This document shows positions 1-5,730 of a stretch of 5,935 bases of DNA, piece after piece. The first letter of the stretch is position 1. The number at the start of each line of letters is the position of its first letter. This stretch comes from Chloroflexota bacterium (GTDB taxonomy: Bacteria; Chloroflexota; Dehalococcoidia; SAR202; UBA11138). The stretch is taken from positions 1 to 5,935 of the forward strand of contig JADFHV010000142.1 of the NCBI GenBank assembly GCA_022566975.1, read 5' to 3'. A program made the translations under genes and the position numbers. Below the pieces are notes generated by a model. The model was not told the DNA's origin, ran no database searches, and saw nothing but the letters and a program-made list of their open reading frames with translations.

Positions 1-1
1 T

Positions 2-82
2 ACCGATGCCAGCAAGGATTGCATCAAGACCGGCAAGGGTTACTGGGTGTTCCTCACCGAGTCCGGAACGCTTGTGCCGTAG
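2..82 (+). CDS. C-terminal end of a probable exported/surface protein (partial)
   Basis: This frame is open from the window edge to a TAG stop at 80-82 and gives 26 residues ending GKGYWVFLTESGTLVP. A Gly-Lys-Gly-Tyr-Trp-Val-Phe segment followed by a short Gly-Thr-Leu-Val-Pro end is, from my knowledge of such proteins, typical of the last repeat of secreted or surface proteins in Chloroflexota and related bacteria. There the GKGYWV phrase closes a small beta-rich domain. The strong terminator 36 bases after the stop fits the end of a real transcription unit, and the next gene downstream also encodes an exported protein. The bulk of the protein lies outside the window, so its function cannot be given. 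The reading frame is fairly secure; the family assignment is tentative. Confidence 0.65.
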   Translation, partial: TDASKDCIKTGKGYWVFLTESGTLVP

Positions 83-117
83 CTGAGGCCCCCTACGGGA
101 GCTAGTAAGGGTTTAGT

Positions 118-158
118 AAGACCTCCCTCCTCGCGCCACGGGGAGGGAGGTCTTTTTT
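118..158 (+). terminator. Strong intrinsic terminator in the leader of the surface-protein gene
   Basis: A perfect 13-bp stem (AAGACCTCCCTCC at 118-130 pairing with GGAGGGAGGTCTT at 142-154) encloses an 11-nt loop and is followed by a run of six T (153-158). It lies 36 bases after the stop of the upstream gene, so it can end that transcript. It finishes 12 bases before the next start codon, which leaves no room for a separate promoter between them. Confidence 0.9.
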
Positions 159-160
159 AC

Positions 161-166
161 GGAGGG
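161..166 (+). promoter_or_regulatory. Ribosome binding site supporting a TTG start
   Basis: GGAGGG at 161-166 stands 4 bases before the TTG at 171. The GTG at 166 in another frame meets a stop at once. The site therefore selects TTG as the start, which also places a good signal peptide at the N-terminus. Confidence 0.75.
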
Positions 167-170
167 TGAG

Positions 171-1265
171 TTGACTTTCAGAGTCAGGTTGGCCGCGCTC
201 ATGGCGATCACAGTGACGTTCGCGCTGGTTGGCCCTTTCGCCCACATTGCCCGCGCACAGGCGCCGCCGCCTCTCCCCACCATATACTCCGGCTCGGTAA
301 CGGTTGCGGGCGCCCCGGCACCCGACAGCAAGGTTGACGAAACAGGCGCCTGTGTCGAACTCTGCATAACCGCACGGCTAGGTGACTTCGTGTCAGGTGC
401 GGTGATCATAAAGAACGGACGCTATGCCGCCCTTACGGTCGGGCCGACCGACCCCTCATTCGCGGGAAAGACCGTCACCTTCCATCTGGAGACGGTCCAG
501 GCTCAGGAGACGGACACCTTCGTTGCATCCGGTCTACCAATAATCAAGTTCGACTTCAACCTGACCTTTGCCAACCTGCCGGTGCCCACGCCCACCCCTA
601 CGCCCTTGCCTGAAGGTGCAATTCAACTTGAGGGCAGAGGACAGCAGGCCCCCCAACCGTTTGACCTTCACCAGGGCCTCACCCGCTTCGTCATGACTCA
701 TGATGGTCAGGGAAATTTCATCATCAGGCTCCTCGACAGCCAAGGGAACAGCATAGCGCTGCTGGTCAATGCGATCGGGGCCTTCGATGGCTCCAAGGCG
801 ATAGGCATCGCCCAACCGGGGGCCTACATCATAGATGTCTCAGCAGACGGCAATTGGTCGGTGATAATAACTCAGTCGCCACCACCAACGCCTACGCCCA
901 CGGCGACGGCGACGGCAATCCCCACACCGACGCCTACGAATACGCCAACGGAGACGCCGACCGCAACGCCGACCGCAACGCCCACGGCGACACCGACGCC
1001 CACCGTGACACCGACGCCCACGGCCACAGCGACGGCCGTTCCCACGGCGACGCCGACGGCGACACCTGTGCCGCCGACGCCGACGCCGGCAGTCGTTGTC
1101 GTCACCGCGACGCCGCCGCCACCCACAGCCACGGTGACGCCGCCGTCCGGAGGGGGATGTTTCGCGGCCTCGAGCGACACGCCGCTCATGGCGGGGGCGG
1201 GCAACATGCTGCTCTTGATGGGACCGCTGGGTCTGATCGCGATATTGAAGAGGCGCCGGACGTAG
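171..1265 (+). CDS. Secreted Thr/Pro-rich surface protein with Cys-containing C-terminal sorting-like tail
   Basis: The 364-residue product has a signal peptide (positively charged start, hydrophobic core at about 8-24, likely cleavage after Ala-Arg-Ala at 29). A first beta-rich domain (about 37-136) resembles the carboxypeptidase-regulatory or Ig-like modules of secreted proteins, with motifs such as SGSVTVAGAPAPD and GKTVTFHLE, and carries a close Cys pair (Cys61, Cys65). A short PTPTPTP linker (139-145) leads to a second domain (about 149-235) with the pattern LTRFVMTHDG, GNFIIRLLDSQGN and ADGNWSVIIT. A stalk of mostly Thr-Pro and Ala-Thr steps follows (about 236-327), then Gly-Gly-Gly-Cys330, a hydrophobic helix (about 341-359) and a Lys-Arg-Arg-Arg-Thr end. 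This order suggests export, anchoring at the membrane or envelope, and display of the two domains on an extended stalk. The function beyond that is unknown. The start is TTG 171, supported by the ribosome binding site. A neighbouring exported-protein gene lies just upstream. Confidence 0.9.
   Translation: MTFRVRLAALMAITVTFALVGPFAHIARAQAPPPLPTIYSGSVTVAGAPAPDSKVDETGACVELCITARLGDFVSGAVIIKNGRYAALTVGPTDPSFAGKTVTFHLETVQAQETDTFVASGLPIIKFDFNLTFANLPVPTPTPTPLPEGAIQLEGRGQQAPQPFDLHQGLTRFVMTHDGQGNFIIRLLDSQGNSIALLVNAIGAFDGSKAIGIAQPGAYIIDVSADGNWSVIITQSPPPTPTPTATATAIPTPTPTNTPTETPTATPTATPTATPTPTVTPTPTATATAVPTATPTATPVPPTPTPAVVVVTATPPPPTATVTPPSGGGCFAASSDTPLMAGAGNMLLLMGPLGLIAILKRRRT
876..1148 (+). repeat. Degenerate hexanucleotide repeat encoding the Thr-Pro stalk
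   Basis: The DNA is built from variations of the hexamer ACGCCN and ACGGCN (Thr-Pro and Thr-Ala codon pairs), so purines and pyrimidines recur with a 3- and 6-base period. Third-base variation keeps it from being a perfect microsatellite. The same periodicity leaves several other frames open on both strands; their products are runs of His/Asp/Ala, Arg or Val/Gly and are artefacts of the repeat. Confidence 0.8.
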
Positions 1266-1311
1266 CCACGGCGATCGCCGAAGTGGACCGCACCCACCCG
1301 CGTTCGACTTG

Positions 1312-1947
1312 TCAGGTCCCTCGCTTGAGCACCACGAGCCCCAGGTCACGGGGAAGGCTCGTCGAGGTAACTGTCAGCTTGGCTTGAGGCTCAGACTCGG
1401 CAACGCCCAGCTCGGCGAGGAACTCATCCAGGCTGCCGAGCTCGACCGCTATCCCATCAGTACGATAGTGCAACGGAACGACGATACGAGGCTCTATCAT
1501 ATTGACAAGCTCCGCTAGCCTGCCGGCGCCGATGGTGCAAGCTCCTCCCGCCGGAACAAAGAGTACGTCCGCCTGGTTCAACTGCCTGACCTGACCAGGT
1601 GAGGGCATCCCCCCCAAGTCGCCTAGGTGGCACAGAGTCAGCCCTTCCACCTGGAACGTGAACACTGTGTTGGTACGGCGCTCTCCCTCTTCGGCGCTGA
1701 GACGGGTCCCCATGCCGGTGATGTAGAAGTCGGCGATCTCGTACTCGCCTGGCCCCACGATGAACCGCGGAGTGCCCTCCATCGCAGCCCTGTGTGAGTG
1801 GTGGGGATGATCGTTGCTGATGGTCACGATGTCGGCCCAGTGTCGTCCCATGGCGAACCCCACCGAGTCGGCGTAGGGGTCCGTGATCAGAGTAGCGCCC
1901 TGTGTGAGGAGCTTGAGTGATGAGTGGCCCAGCCATGTGATTTCCAT
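1312..1947 (-). CDS. UlaG-like metallo-beta-lactamase-fold protein with altered metal motif
   Basis: The 211-residue product starts MEITWLGHSSLKL and follows the small UlaG-like or UPF0173-like branch of the metallo-beta-lactamase superfamily: GH at 7-8, TDPY at 22-25, VTISNDHPHHSH at 41-52, GPGEYEI at 65-71, HLGD at 107-110 and PLHY at 158-161. The second motif, normally HxHxDH, reads Asn45-Asp-His47-Pro-His49-His50, so the first His and the Asp are replaced, while the later His and Asp ligand positions are kept. Relatives in Dehalococcoides-type genomes also have a changed motif here, as far as I recall. It may bind metal differently or have lost hydrolase activity; the substrate is unknown. 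I chose ATG 1947 rather than the longer start at 2070 because family homology begins there, GAGG lies just upstream, and a promoter lies between the two. It converges on the surface-protein gene and diverges from hrcA. Confidence 0.88.
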   Translation of the reverse strand: MEITWLGHSSLKLLTQGATLITDPYADSVGFAMGRHWADIVTISNDHPHHSHRAAMEGTPRFIVGPGEYEIADFYITGMGTRLSAEEGERRTNTVFTFQVEGLTLCHLGDLGGMPSPGQVRQLNQADVLFVPAGGACTIGAGRLAELVNMIEPRIVVPLHYRTDGIAVELGSLDEFLAELGVAESEPQAKLTVTSTSLPRDLGLVVLKRGT

Positions 1948-1978
1948 GTCGCCTCGCCCGCCTGGGTTAGTGAGAGGC

Positions 1979-2007
1979 AGTATAGCAGCGGTCAATGGCG
2001 CGTTCAA
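1979..2007 (-). promoter_or_regulatory. Sigma-70-type promoter of the metallo-hydrolase-fold gene
   Basis: Read on the minus strand, TTGAAC (2007-2002) is followed after exactly 17 bases by TATACT (1984-1979). Transcription would begin near 1972, giving a leader of about 25 bases before ATG 1947. The site lies inside the upstream extension of the open frame, which argues against the longer start at 2070. Confidence 0.7.
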
Positions 2008-2081
2008 CAACGAATCGAGGCGGTAGACAGGCCGGTAGGCGGCGTCCGCGCTCGTTCCTGCCTCTGGCATCGGATTTCGTT

Positions 2082-2109
2082 CTAGCCACCTGATTCAGCG
2101 TTGTGCTAG
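2082..2109 (+). promoter_or_regulatory. Degenerate CIRCE-like operator upstream of hrcA
   Basis: CIRCE, the HrcA operator, has the form TTAGCACTC-N9-GAGTGCTAA. Here CTAGCCAC (2082-2089) and GTGCTAG (2103-2109) form an inverted repeat with one extra C in the left arm. The inner distance is 13 bases, the same as between the AGCAC and GTGCT cores of CIRCE. The right arm overlaps a possible extended -10 box (TGCTAGACT, 2104-2112), where a bound repressor would block transcription. The position, about 37 bases before hrcA, fits autoregulation. The outer bases are poorly conserved, so this remains a candidate. Confidence 0.45.
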
Positions 2110-2145
2110 ACTTACACGACGGTAAGGGCCATTAGCTACGTACCC

Positions 2146-3171
2146 ATGCTTACGCAGCGACAAGAGACAATCCTCAACCTGATCGTCGATCATTACACCC
2201 GGACGGCGACCCCTATCGGGTCGGAGACCATTGCCGGAGCGCACGAGCTGGGTGTGAGTCCCGCCACGATCAGGAAAGAGGTGGCGACGCTGGATGAGGA
2301 GGGCTACATCACGCGCCCTCACGCATCGGCAGGCAGCGTCCCCCTCGACAAGGCCTACAGGCTCTACGTAGAGTCCATGGCGACCCGCCAGACCACTATT
2401 CACCCGAGCACGAGGCGGTCCATCCGCAAACAGCTCGGCGACGTCGAGCGCGACGTAGACGAGTGGGCCAGCACCGCCGCCGCCATCCTGGCTCAGCTCG
2501 TTGGAAACATGGCCATAACCACGTTCCCAAAGGCGAAGGAGTCCAGGGTTGTGCACCTGGAGCTGGTACGGCTCCAGGACTTGGTGGCCATGCTCATCAT
2601 CGTGATGGAGCAGGCCATCCTCAGAAGGCAGCTCATCCGGCTCGAGAAGCCGGTAGACGCGCCTGAGCTGGAGACGACCGCCAACAAGATGAAGAGCGAG
2701 CTCCAAGGCCTTACCCGCCGCGAGATAGAGTCGCGGAACGTAGCGTTGACGCCTCTGGAGGAGGCGGTGGTAGACGCGGCGGTCGTGATCCTCAGGGACG
2801 AGGAGAGCGACGCGTACAGTGACCACTACGTGGACGGACTCGGAAACCTCCTGAGCCAGCCAGAGTTCGATGAGAACCACATGGTCCGCTCCATCGTCGA
2901 AGGCGTGGAAGACGGAAGTCTGGTGCAGGCCGTGCTTGAGGCGACTCCCGATGGAGGGATGGTGAGGGTAAAGATTGGGGAGGAGAACCGCGGCGACGTC
3001 CTCTGGCCTCTCAGCATCGTCATCTGCCAGTACGGCATACCCCAGCAAGCCGTGGGCGCCGTCGGGGCCGTTGGGCCCACCCGCATGGAGTATCACAAGA
3101 CGATCGCCAGCGTACAGTTCATGGCCTCGCTCATGAGCGATCTGGTTGAGACCGTACATCCCACCAGCTGA
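2146..3171 (+). CDS. hrcA: Heat-inducible transcription repressor HrcA
   Basis: HrcA binds CIRCE operators and represses chaperone genes; in known systems GroEL keeps it active. The 341-residue product matches the family along its whole length, and this size is normal. The N-terminal winged helix starts MLTQRQETILNLIVDHYTRT, with the recognition region SPATIRKEV (38-46) and the wing HASAGSVPLDKAYRLYV (59-75). The family consensus has GR before the Val-Pro; here it is GS. The C-terminal part contains IGEEN (277-281), the LSIVICQYG strand (289-297) and VGPTRMEY (309-316), the signature of the GAF-like dimerisation domain. The ATG at 2146 is the homologous start. Its Shine-Dalgarno sequence is weak: the nearest AAGGG (2124-2128) is 17 bases away. 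The gene stands alone instead of heading a grpE-dnaK-dnaJ operon, and ffh follows after a terminator. A CIRCE-like site lies just upstream, which suggests self-repression. Confidence 0.95.
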   Translation: MLTQRQETILNLIVDHYTRTATPIGSETIAGAHELGVSPATIRKEVATLDEEGYITRPHASAGSVPLDKAYRLYVESMATRQTTIHPSTRRSIRKQLGDVERDVDEWASTAAAILAQLVGNMAITTFPKAKESRVVHLELVRLQDLVAMLIIVMEQAILRRQLIRLEKPVDAPELETTANKMKSELQGLTRREIESRNVALTPLEEAVVDAAVVILRDEESDAYSDHYVDGLGNLLSQPEFDENHMVRSIVEGVEDGSLVQAVLEATPDGGMVRVKIGEENRGDVLWPLSIVICQYGIPQQAVGAVGAVGPTRMEYHKTIASVQFMASLMSDLVETVHPTS

Positions 3172-3193
3172 CAGCCGCCGGGCCCAGGCGACG

Positions 3194-3230
3194 CGCACCG
3201 ACCTCGAGCACCGGTCGGTGCGTTTTGTTT
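3194..3230 (+). terminator. Intrinsic terminator after hrcA
   Basis: A perfect 10-bp stem (CGCACCGACC at 3194-3203 with GGTCGGTGCG at 3213-3222) has a 9-nt loop and is followed by TTTTGTTT. It lies 22 bases after the hrcA stop and separates hrcA from ffh. Confidence 0.88.
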
Positions 3231-3266
3231 GACGCGAGTGTCCAGCACCGGTCTCCAGCGTGGCGC

Positions 3267-3296
3267 TTGACCGCTTCTCAGAGGCGGCCCTACAAT
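3267..3296 (+). promoter_or_regulatory. Sigma-70-type promoter of ffh
   Basis: TTGACC (3267-3272) and TACAAT (3291-3296) are separated by 18 bases. The predicted transcript start near 3303 leaves a leader of about 23 bases that contains the AGGAGG site. It lies directly after the hrcA terminator, so ffh forms its own transcription unit. Confidence 0.75.
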
Positions 3297-3314
3297 CAGA
3301 CCCGGAGGCAGACC

Positions 3315-3320
3315 AGGAGG
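3315..3320 (+). promoter_or_regulatory. Ribosome binding site fixing the ffh start
   Basis: A full AGGAGG stands 5 bases before GTG 3326. The open frame continues upstream to a GTG at 3260, but that codon precedes the promoter, so it is not on the transcript. Confidence 0.85.
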
Positions 3321-3325
3321 CACCA

Positions 3326-4666
3326 GTGTTCGAAGCCTTGTCGGAAAAGCTCACCGGCGCACTTCAGCGGCTGAGCGCCAAGGGCAGACTCACCGAGAAG
3401 GACGTGGACGAAGGCCTGCGGGAGATCCGTATGGCCCTGCTAGAGGCGGACGTCAACTTCAGGGTAGCGCGAGACTTTATTGCGCGTATCCGTGAACGGG
3501 CCTTGCATGGCGATGTTCTCAAGAGCCTGAGTCCAGGCCAGCAGGTGGTCAAGATCACCAACGAGGAGCTCACGTCAATACTCGGCGGAGGAGTCCAGAG
3601 GCTTAGCCCGGCCCCAGAACCTCCCTCGGTGCTACTGATGGTGGGGCTCAACGGCTCCGGCAAAACGACGACCGCGGCCAAACTTGCCCTCCACCTAAGG
3701 CAGTCACAACAGAGGTGCGTCTTGGTGGCAGCCGACCTCCGGCGACCGGCTGCCGTTCGTCAGCTAGAGACACTGGGCAAACAGGTGGAGGTAGAGGTCT
3801 ACCAGGCCGGCACGTCACATCCCACAGCCAGGGTGGCGAGAGATGGCGTCAAGCGAGCGGCAGAGCTGGGCGCGGCCTGGGCCATCGTGGACACGGCCGG
3901 ACGCTCTCAGGTGGATGACGAGTTGATGGACGAGCTGGAGGAGGTAAAAGACGCAATATCGCCGGCCGAAACCCTCCTGGTGATTGACGCCATGACGGGG
4001 CAGGACGCGGTCCGGGTCGCGGCCGAATTCCACGAGAGAGTCGGTCTGACCGGCCTTATCCTCACCAAGCTGGACGGGGACGCCCGTGGAGGAGCGGCGC
4101 TATCCATCACCTCGACGACCGGCCTTCCCATCAAGTTCATTGGGACGGGCGAGCGCGTCGAAGCTATCGAGCCCTTCTATCCAGACAGGCTGGCCTCACG
4201 TATCCTCGGCATGGGAGACATGCTGACTCTGGTAGAGAAGGCCCAAACGACCTTCGACGAGCAGCAGGCCGTAAAGCTAGAGGAGAAGATTCGTCGCGCC
4301 ACCTTCGACCTAGACGACTTCCTGGGCCAGCTTCAGCAGCTAAAAAAGATGGGCCCCATCAGTCAGGTGATGGAGATGATCCCGGGCCTCTCAGGCCTGC
4401 GTGGAACCATCGGCGATGAGGACGTGAACGAGAGGGACCTGGGAAGGGTGGAGGCGTTGATCCGCTCGATGACACCGGAGGAGCGACGCAGACCCGAGAT
4501 CATCGGTGGAAGCCGACGGCGACGGATCGCGAAGGGCAGCGGCACCACGCCTAAGGACGTAAACCAGCTCCTGAACCAGTTCCGCCAGATCCAGAAACTC
4601 ATGCGTCAGATGACGTCAGGAAAGGGCCGCAGCCAGGTCTTGCAGATGATGCGCCGGCGGGGCTAG
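3326..4666 (+). CDS. ffh: Signal recognition particle protein Ffh (SRP54 GTPase)
   Basis: Ffh binds signal sequences of nascent membrane and secreted proteins together with SRP RNA, and delivers the ribosomes to the receptor FtsY at the membrane using paired GTP hydrolysis. The 446-residue product has the usual length. The helical N domain (about 1-95) begins MFEALSEKLTGALQRL. The G domain (about 96-295) shows the P-loop GLNGSGKTT (107-115), DLRRPAA (137-143), DTAGR (189-193), TKLDG (247-251) and GTGE (273-276). The Met-rich M domain (about 300-446) contains the SRP-RNA-binding signature SRRRRIAKGSG (396-406). The P-loop has Asn109 where many Ffh proteins have Gln; FtsY-type proteins have Asn there, but the M domain proves this is Ffh. 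GTG 3326 is supported by AGGAGG and by family homology. The gene has its own promoter and converges on the cyclase gene with a 34-base gap; no clear terminator was found there. Confidence 0.97.
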   Translation: MFEALSEKLTGALQRLSAKGRLTEKDVDEGLREIRMALLEADVNFRVARDFIARIRERALHGDVLKSLSPGQQVVKITNEELTSILGGGVQRLSPAPEPPSVLLMVGLNGSGKTTTAAKLALHLRQSQQRCVLVAADLRRPAAVRQLETLGKQVEVEVYQAGTSHPTARVARDGVKRAAELGAAWAIVDTAGRSQVDDELMDELEEVKDAISPAETLLVIDAMTGQDAVRVAAEFHERVGLTGLILTKLDGDARGGAALSITSTTGLPIKFIGTGERVEAIEPFYPDRLASRILGMGDMLTLVEKAQTTFDEQQAVKLEEKIRRATFDLDDFLGQLQQLKKMGPISQVMEMIPGLSGLRGTIGDEDVNERDLGRVEALIRSMTPEERRRPEIIGGSRRRRIAKGSGTTPKDVNQLLNQFRQIQKLMRQMTSGKGRSQVLQMMRRRG

Positions 4667-4700
4667 CGGCCCGACCCGCGGCCCAGTCCCTTGATCGGCT

Positions 4701-5489
4701 CTATCCTCCGTTCCAGAGCACCTCGTAGAGGGAGTGGGTGCCGGAAATCCCCTTGAGCTCGAAAAGACCCATCTCCCGAAACCTGAACTGTCCCGCTCTC
4801 CCCACGAGGGCGTAGACGATCTCCGAGATGAGCACCTGCCCACCCGCCGCCTGATCGGCGACCCTCGCCGCGTGATTGACAGCCTGTCCGAACAGGTCCT
4901 CCTCCTCCCGAATGGGCTCGCCTACCGAGAGTCCTATGCGGACCGCAAGCCGGTCTTCCGCCGACTCTCGGTTGCGTGCGTCCAGCTCCCGCTGCACGTC
5001 CACGGCGCAGGCCACTCCGCTTCGCGCGCTGGGAAACGTGAGCATGAAGCCATCGCCCATGAACTTGACCTCGACGCCACCGTGGGCATTCGTTTTGCTG
5101 CGGATGATGTCGTTATGGCTCCGAAGGACCTCCCTGGCGGCGCGGTCTCCCAGTCTCTCCGCCATGGCGCTGGAGCCAACGATATCCGTGAACATGATCG
5201 TCGCCGTCGCCTCGGCCGCGAGCATGTGAGACCTGTTGGCCTTGGACCGTGCCAGGGCAACCTTCGGATCGATGGTCCGGACCATCTTTTCCACCGAGTT
5301 CTTCACCGCCGGTGTGGCCGGAAGGCCCCTCTCCGTGATCGCAACGATCAGCGCGCCTCCAAGCCGGCCCTCCTCAAGGAGTTGGACCACCTCATCTTCC
5401 TGTGCGCCAAGGAACCTGGCAAGGTGTACGATGCTCGACTGAAGTTCGATGGCGGTCCTGCCTCCCTCCGACGGCTTCCGTCCCAACAC
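4701..5489 (-). CDS. Class III adenylate/guanylate cyclase with uncharacterised N-terminal domain
   Basis: The product would make a cyclic nucleotide, most likely cAMP, from the triphosphate. With residues counted from the first possible start (GTG 5504, 267 residues), an N-terminal part of about 95 residues is predicted to be helical and matches nothing I recognise. The cyclase homology domain follows (about 100-262). It has both metal-binding Asp residues (FTDIVGS, Asp107; KFMGDG, Asp151), Lys147 and Asp203 at the base-recognition positions, and the transition-state pair Asn210 and Arg214 in VNHAARV, so it looks catalytically complete. There is no signal peptide or membrane segment, so the enzyme should be cytoplasmic. 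I prefer GTG 5489 (262 residues) because AGGAG (5499-5495) stands 5 bases before it, while GTG 5504 has only a G-run directly against it. The domain layout suggests that the N-terminal part senses or binds something. No partner gene is adjacent. Confidence 0.9.
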   Translation of the reverse strand: MLGRKPSEGGRTAIELQSSIVHLARFLGAQEDEVVQLLEEGRLGGALIVAITERGLPATPAVKNSVEKMVRTIDPKVALARSKANRSHMLAAEATATIMFTDIVGSSAMAERLGDRAAREVLRSHNDIIRSKTNAHGGVEVKFMGDGFMLTFPSARSGVACAVDVQRELDARNRESAEDRLAVRIGLSVGEPIREEEDLFGQAVNHAARVADQAAGGQVLISEIVYALVGRAGQFRFREMGLFELKGISGTHSLYEVLWNGG

Positions 5490-5730
5490 CAGGTCTCCTA
5501 CCACCCCTCAGTGTAGCTAACACGACCCGTGGAGCCACCAGAGAACCCCCTATTTCCAGTGCGGCGGGCACCCATATCTGTGTCCGAGCCGTCCAAGGGG
5601 CCCAAACGACGATACCGCGCCCGCAGACCCGTAAGGCGCGAGGCCGCTCCTCAGCACCGGTGTTTGAGCCGCACTCGCAGACGTTTACTTAGGTACAAAA
5701 GCCGACACCAAACGAAGTTCGCGCGTCCTA
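5490..5730. other. Gene-free intergenic stretch between the cyclase and the downstream gene
   Basis: No convincing coding frame was found. The open frames across it give Arg/Pro-rich products with no ribosome binding site or family resemblance. It must hold the cyclase promoter (minus strand) and probably that of the final gene (plus strand), but I see no pair of -35 and -10 boxes that meets a reasonable standard. AT-rich bases at about 5683-5700 (TTTACTTAGGTACAAAA) are the most promoter-like part for the plus strand. The imperfect palindrome GTGTAGCTAACAC (5511-5523) lies just upstream of the cyclase gene. Confidence 0.5.
5495..5499 (-). promoter_or_regulatory. Ribosome binding site of the cyclase gene
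   Basis: On the minus strand AGGAG (5499-5495) is followed after 5 bases by GTG at 5489-5487. It falls within the coding sequence if the upstream GTG 5504 were used, so it favours the shorter product. Confidence 0.6.

Noticed and set aside
1269..1280. Perfect 12-bp palindrome CGGCGATCGCCG just after the surface-protein gene
   Set aside because: It has no loop-forming bases and no T-tract, so it is not a standard terminator. One such palindrome in GC-rich DNA is not remarkable.
840..1387. Open frames in other phases and on the minus strand across the Thr-Pro stalk
   Set aside because: They translate the hexamer repeat into HGDADG, RRRRC or VGVGVAVG runs. The frame with signal peptide, domains and C-terminal tail is the real one.
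2095..3354. A 419-codon open frame on the minus strand opposite hrcA
   Set aside because: It lies antisense to a gene whose protein matches the HrcA family from end to end. Its product has low-complexity His/Leu/Arg-rich composition, no ribosome binding site and no recognisable motif; it is open because of GC-rich codon bias.
4667..4700. Bidirectional terminator between ffh and the cyclase
   Set aside because: GC-rich sequence can form weak pairs, but there is no clear stem with a T-tract on either strand.
4734..5516. A 260-codon plus-strand open frame opposite the cyclase
   Set aside because: The minus strand encodes a cyclase with all catalytic residues. The plus-strand product is rich in Arg, His and Asp with no family resemblance.
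5511..5523. GTGTAGCTAACAC as a CRP-like operator for the cyclase gene
   Set aside because: Only 4-bp arms around a 5-base centre; spacing and arms do not fit the TGTGA-N6-TCACA consensus.
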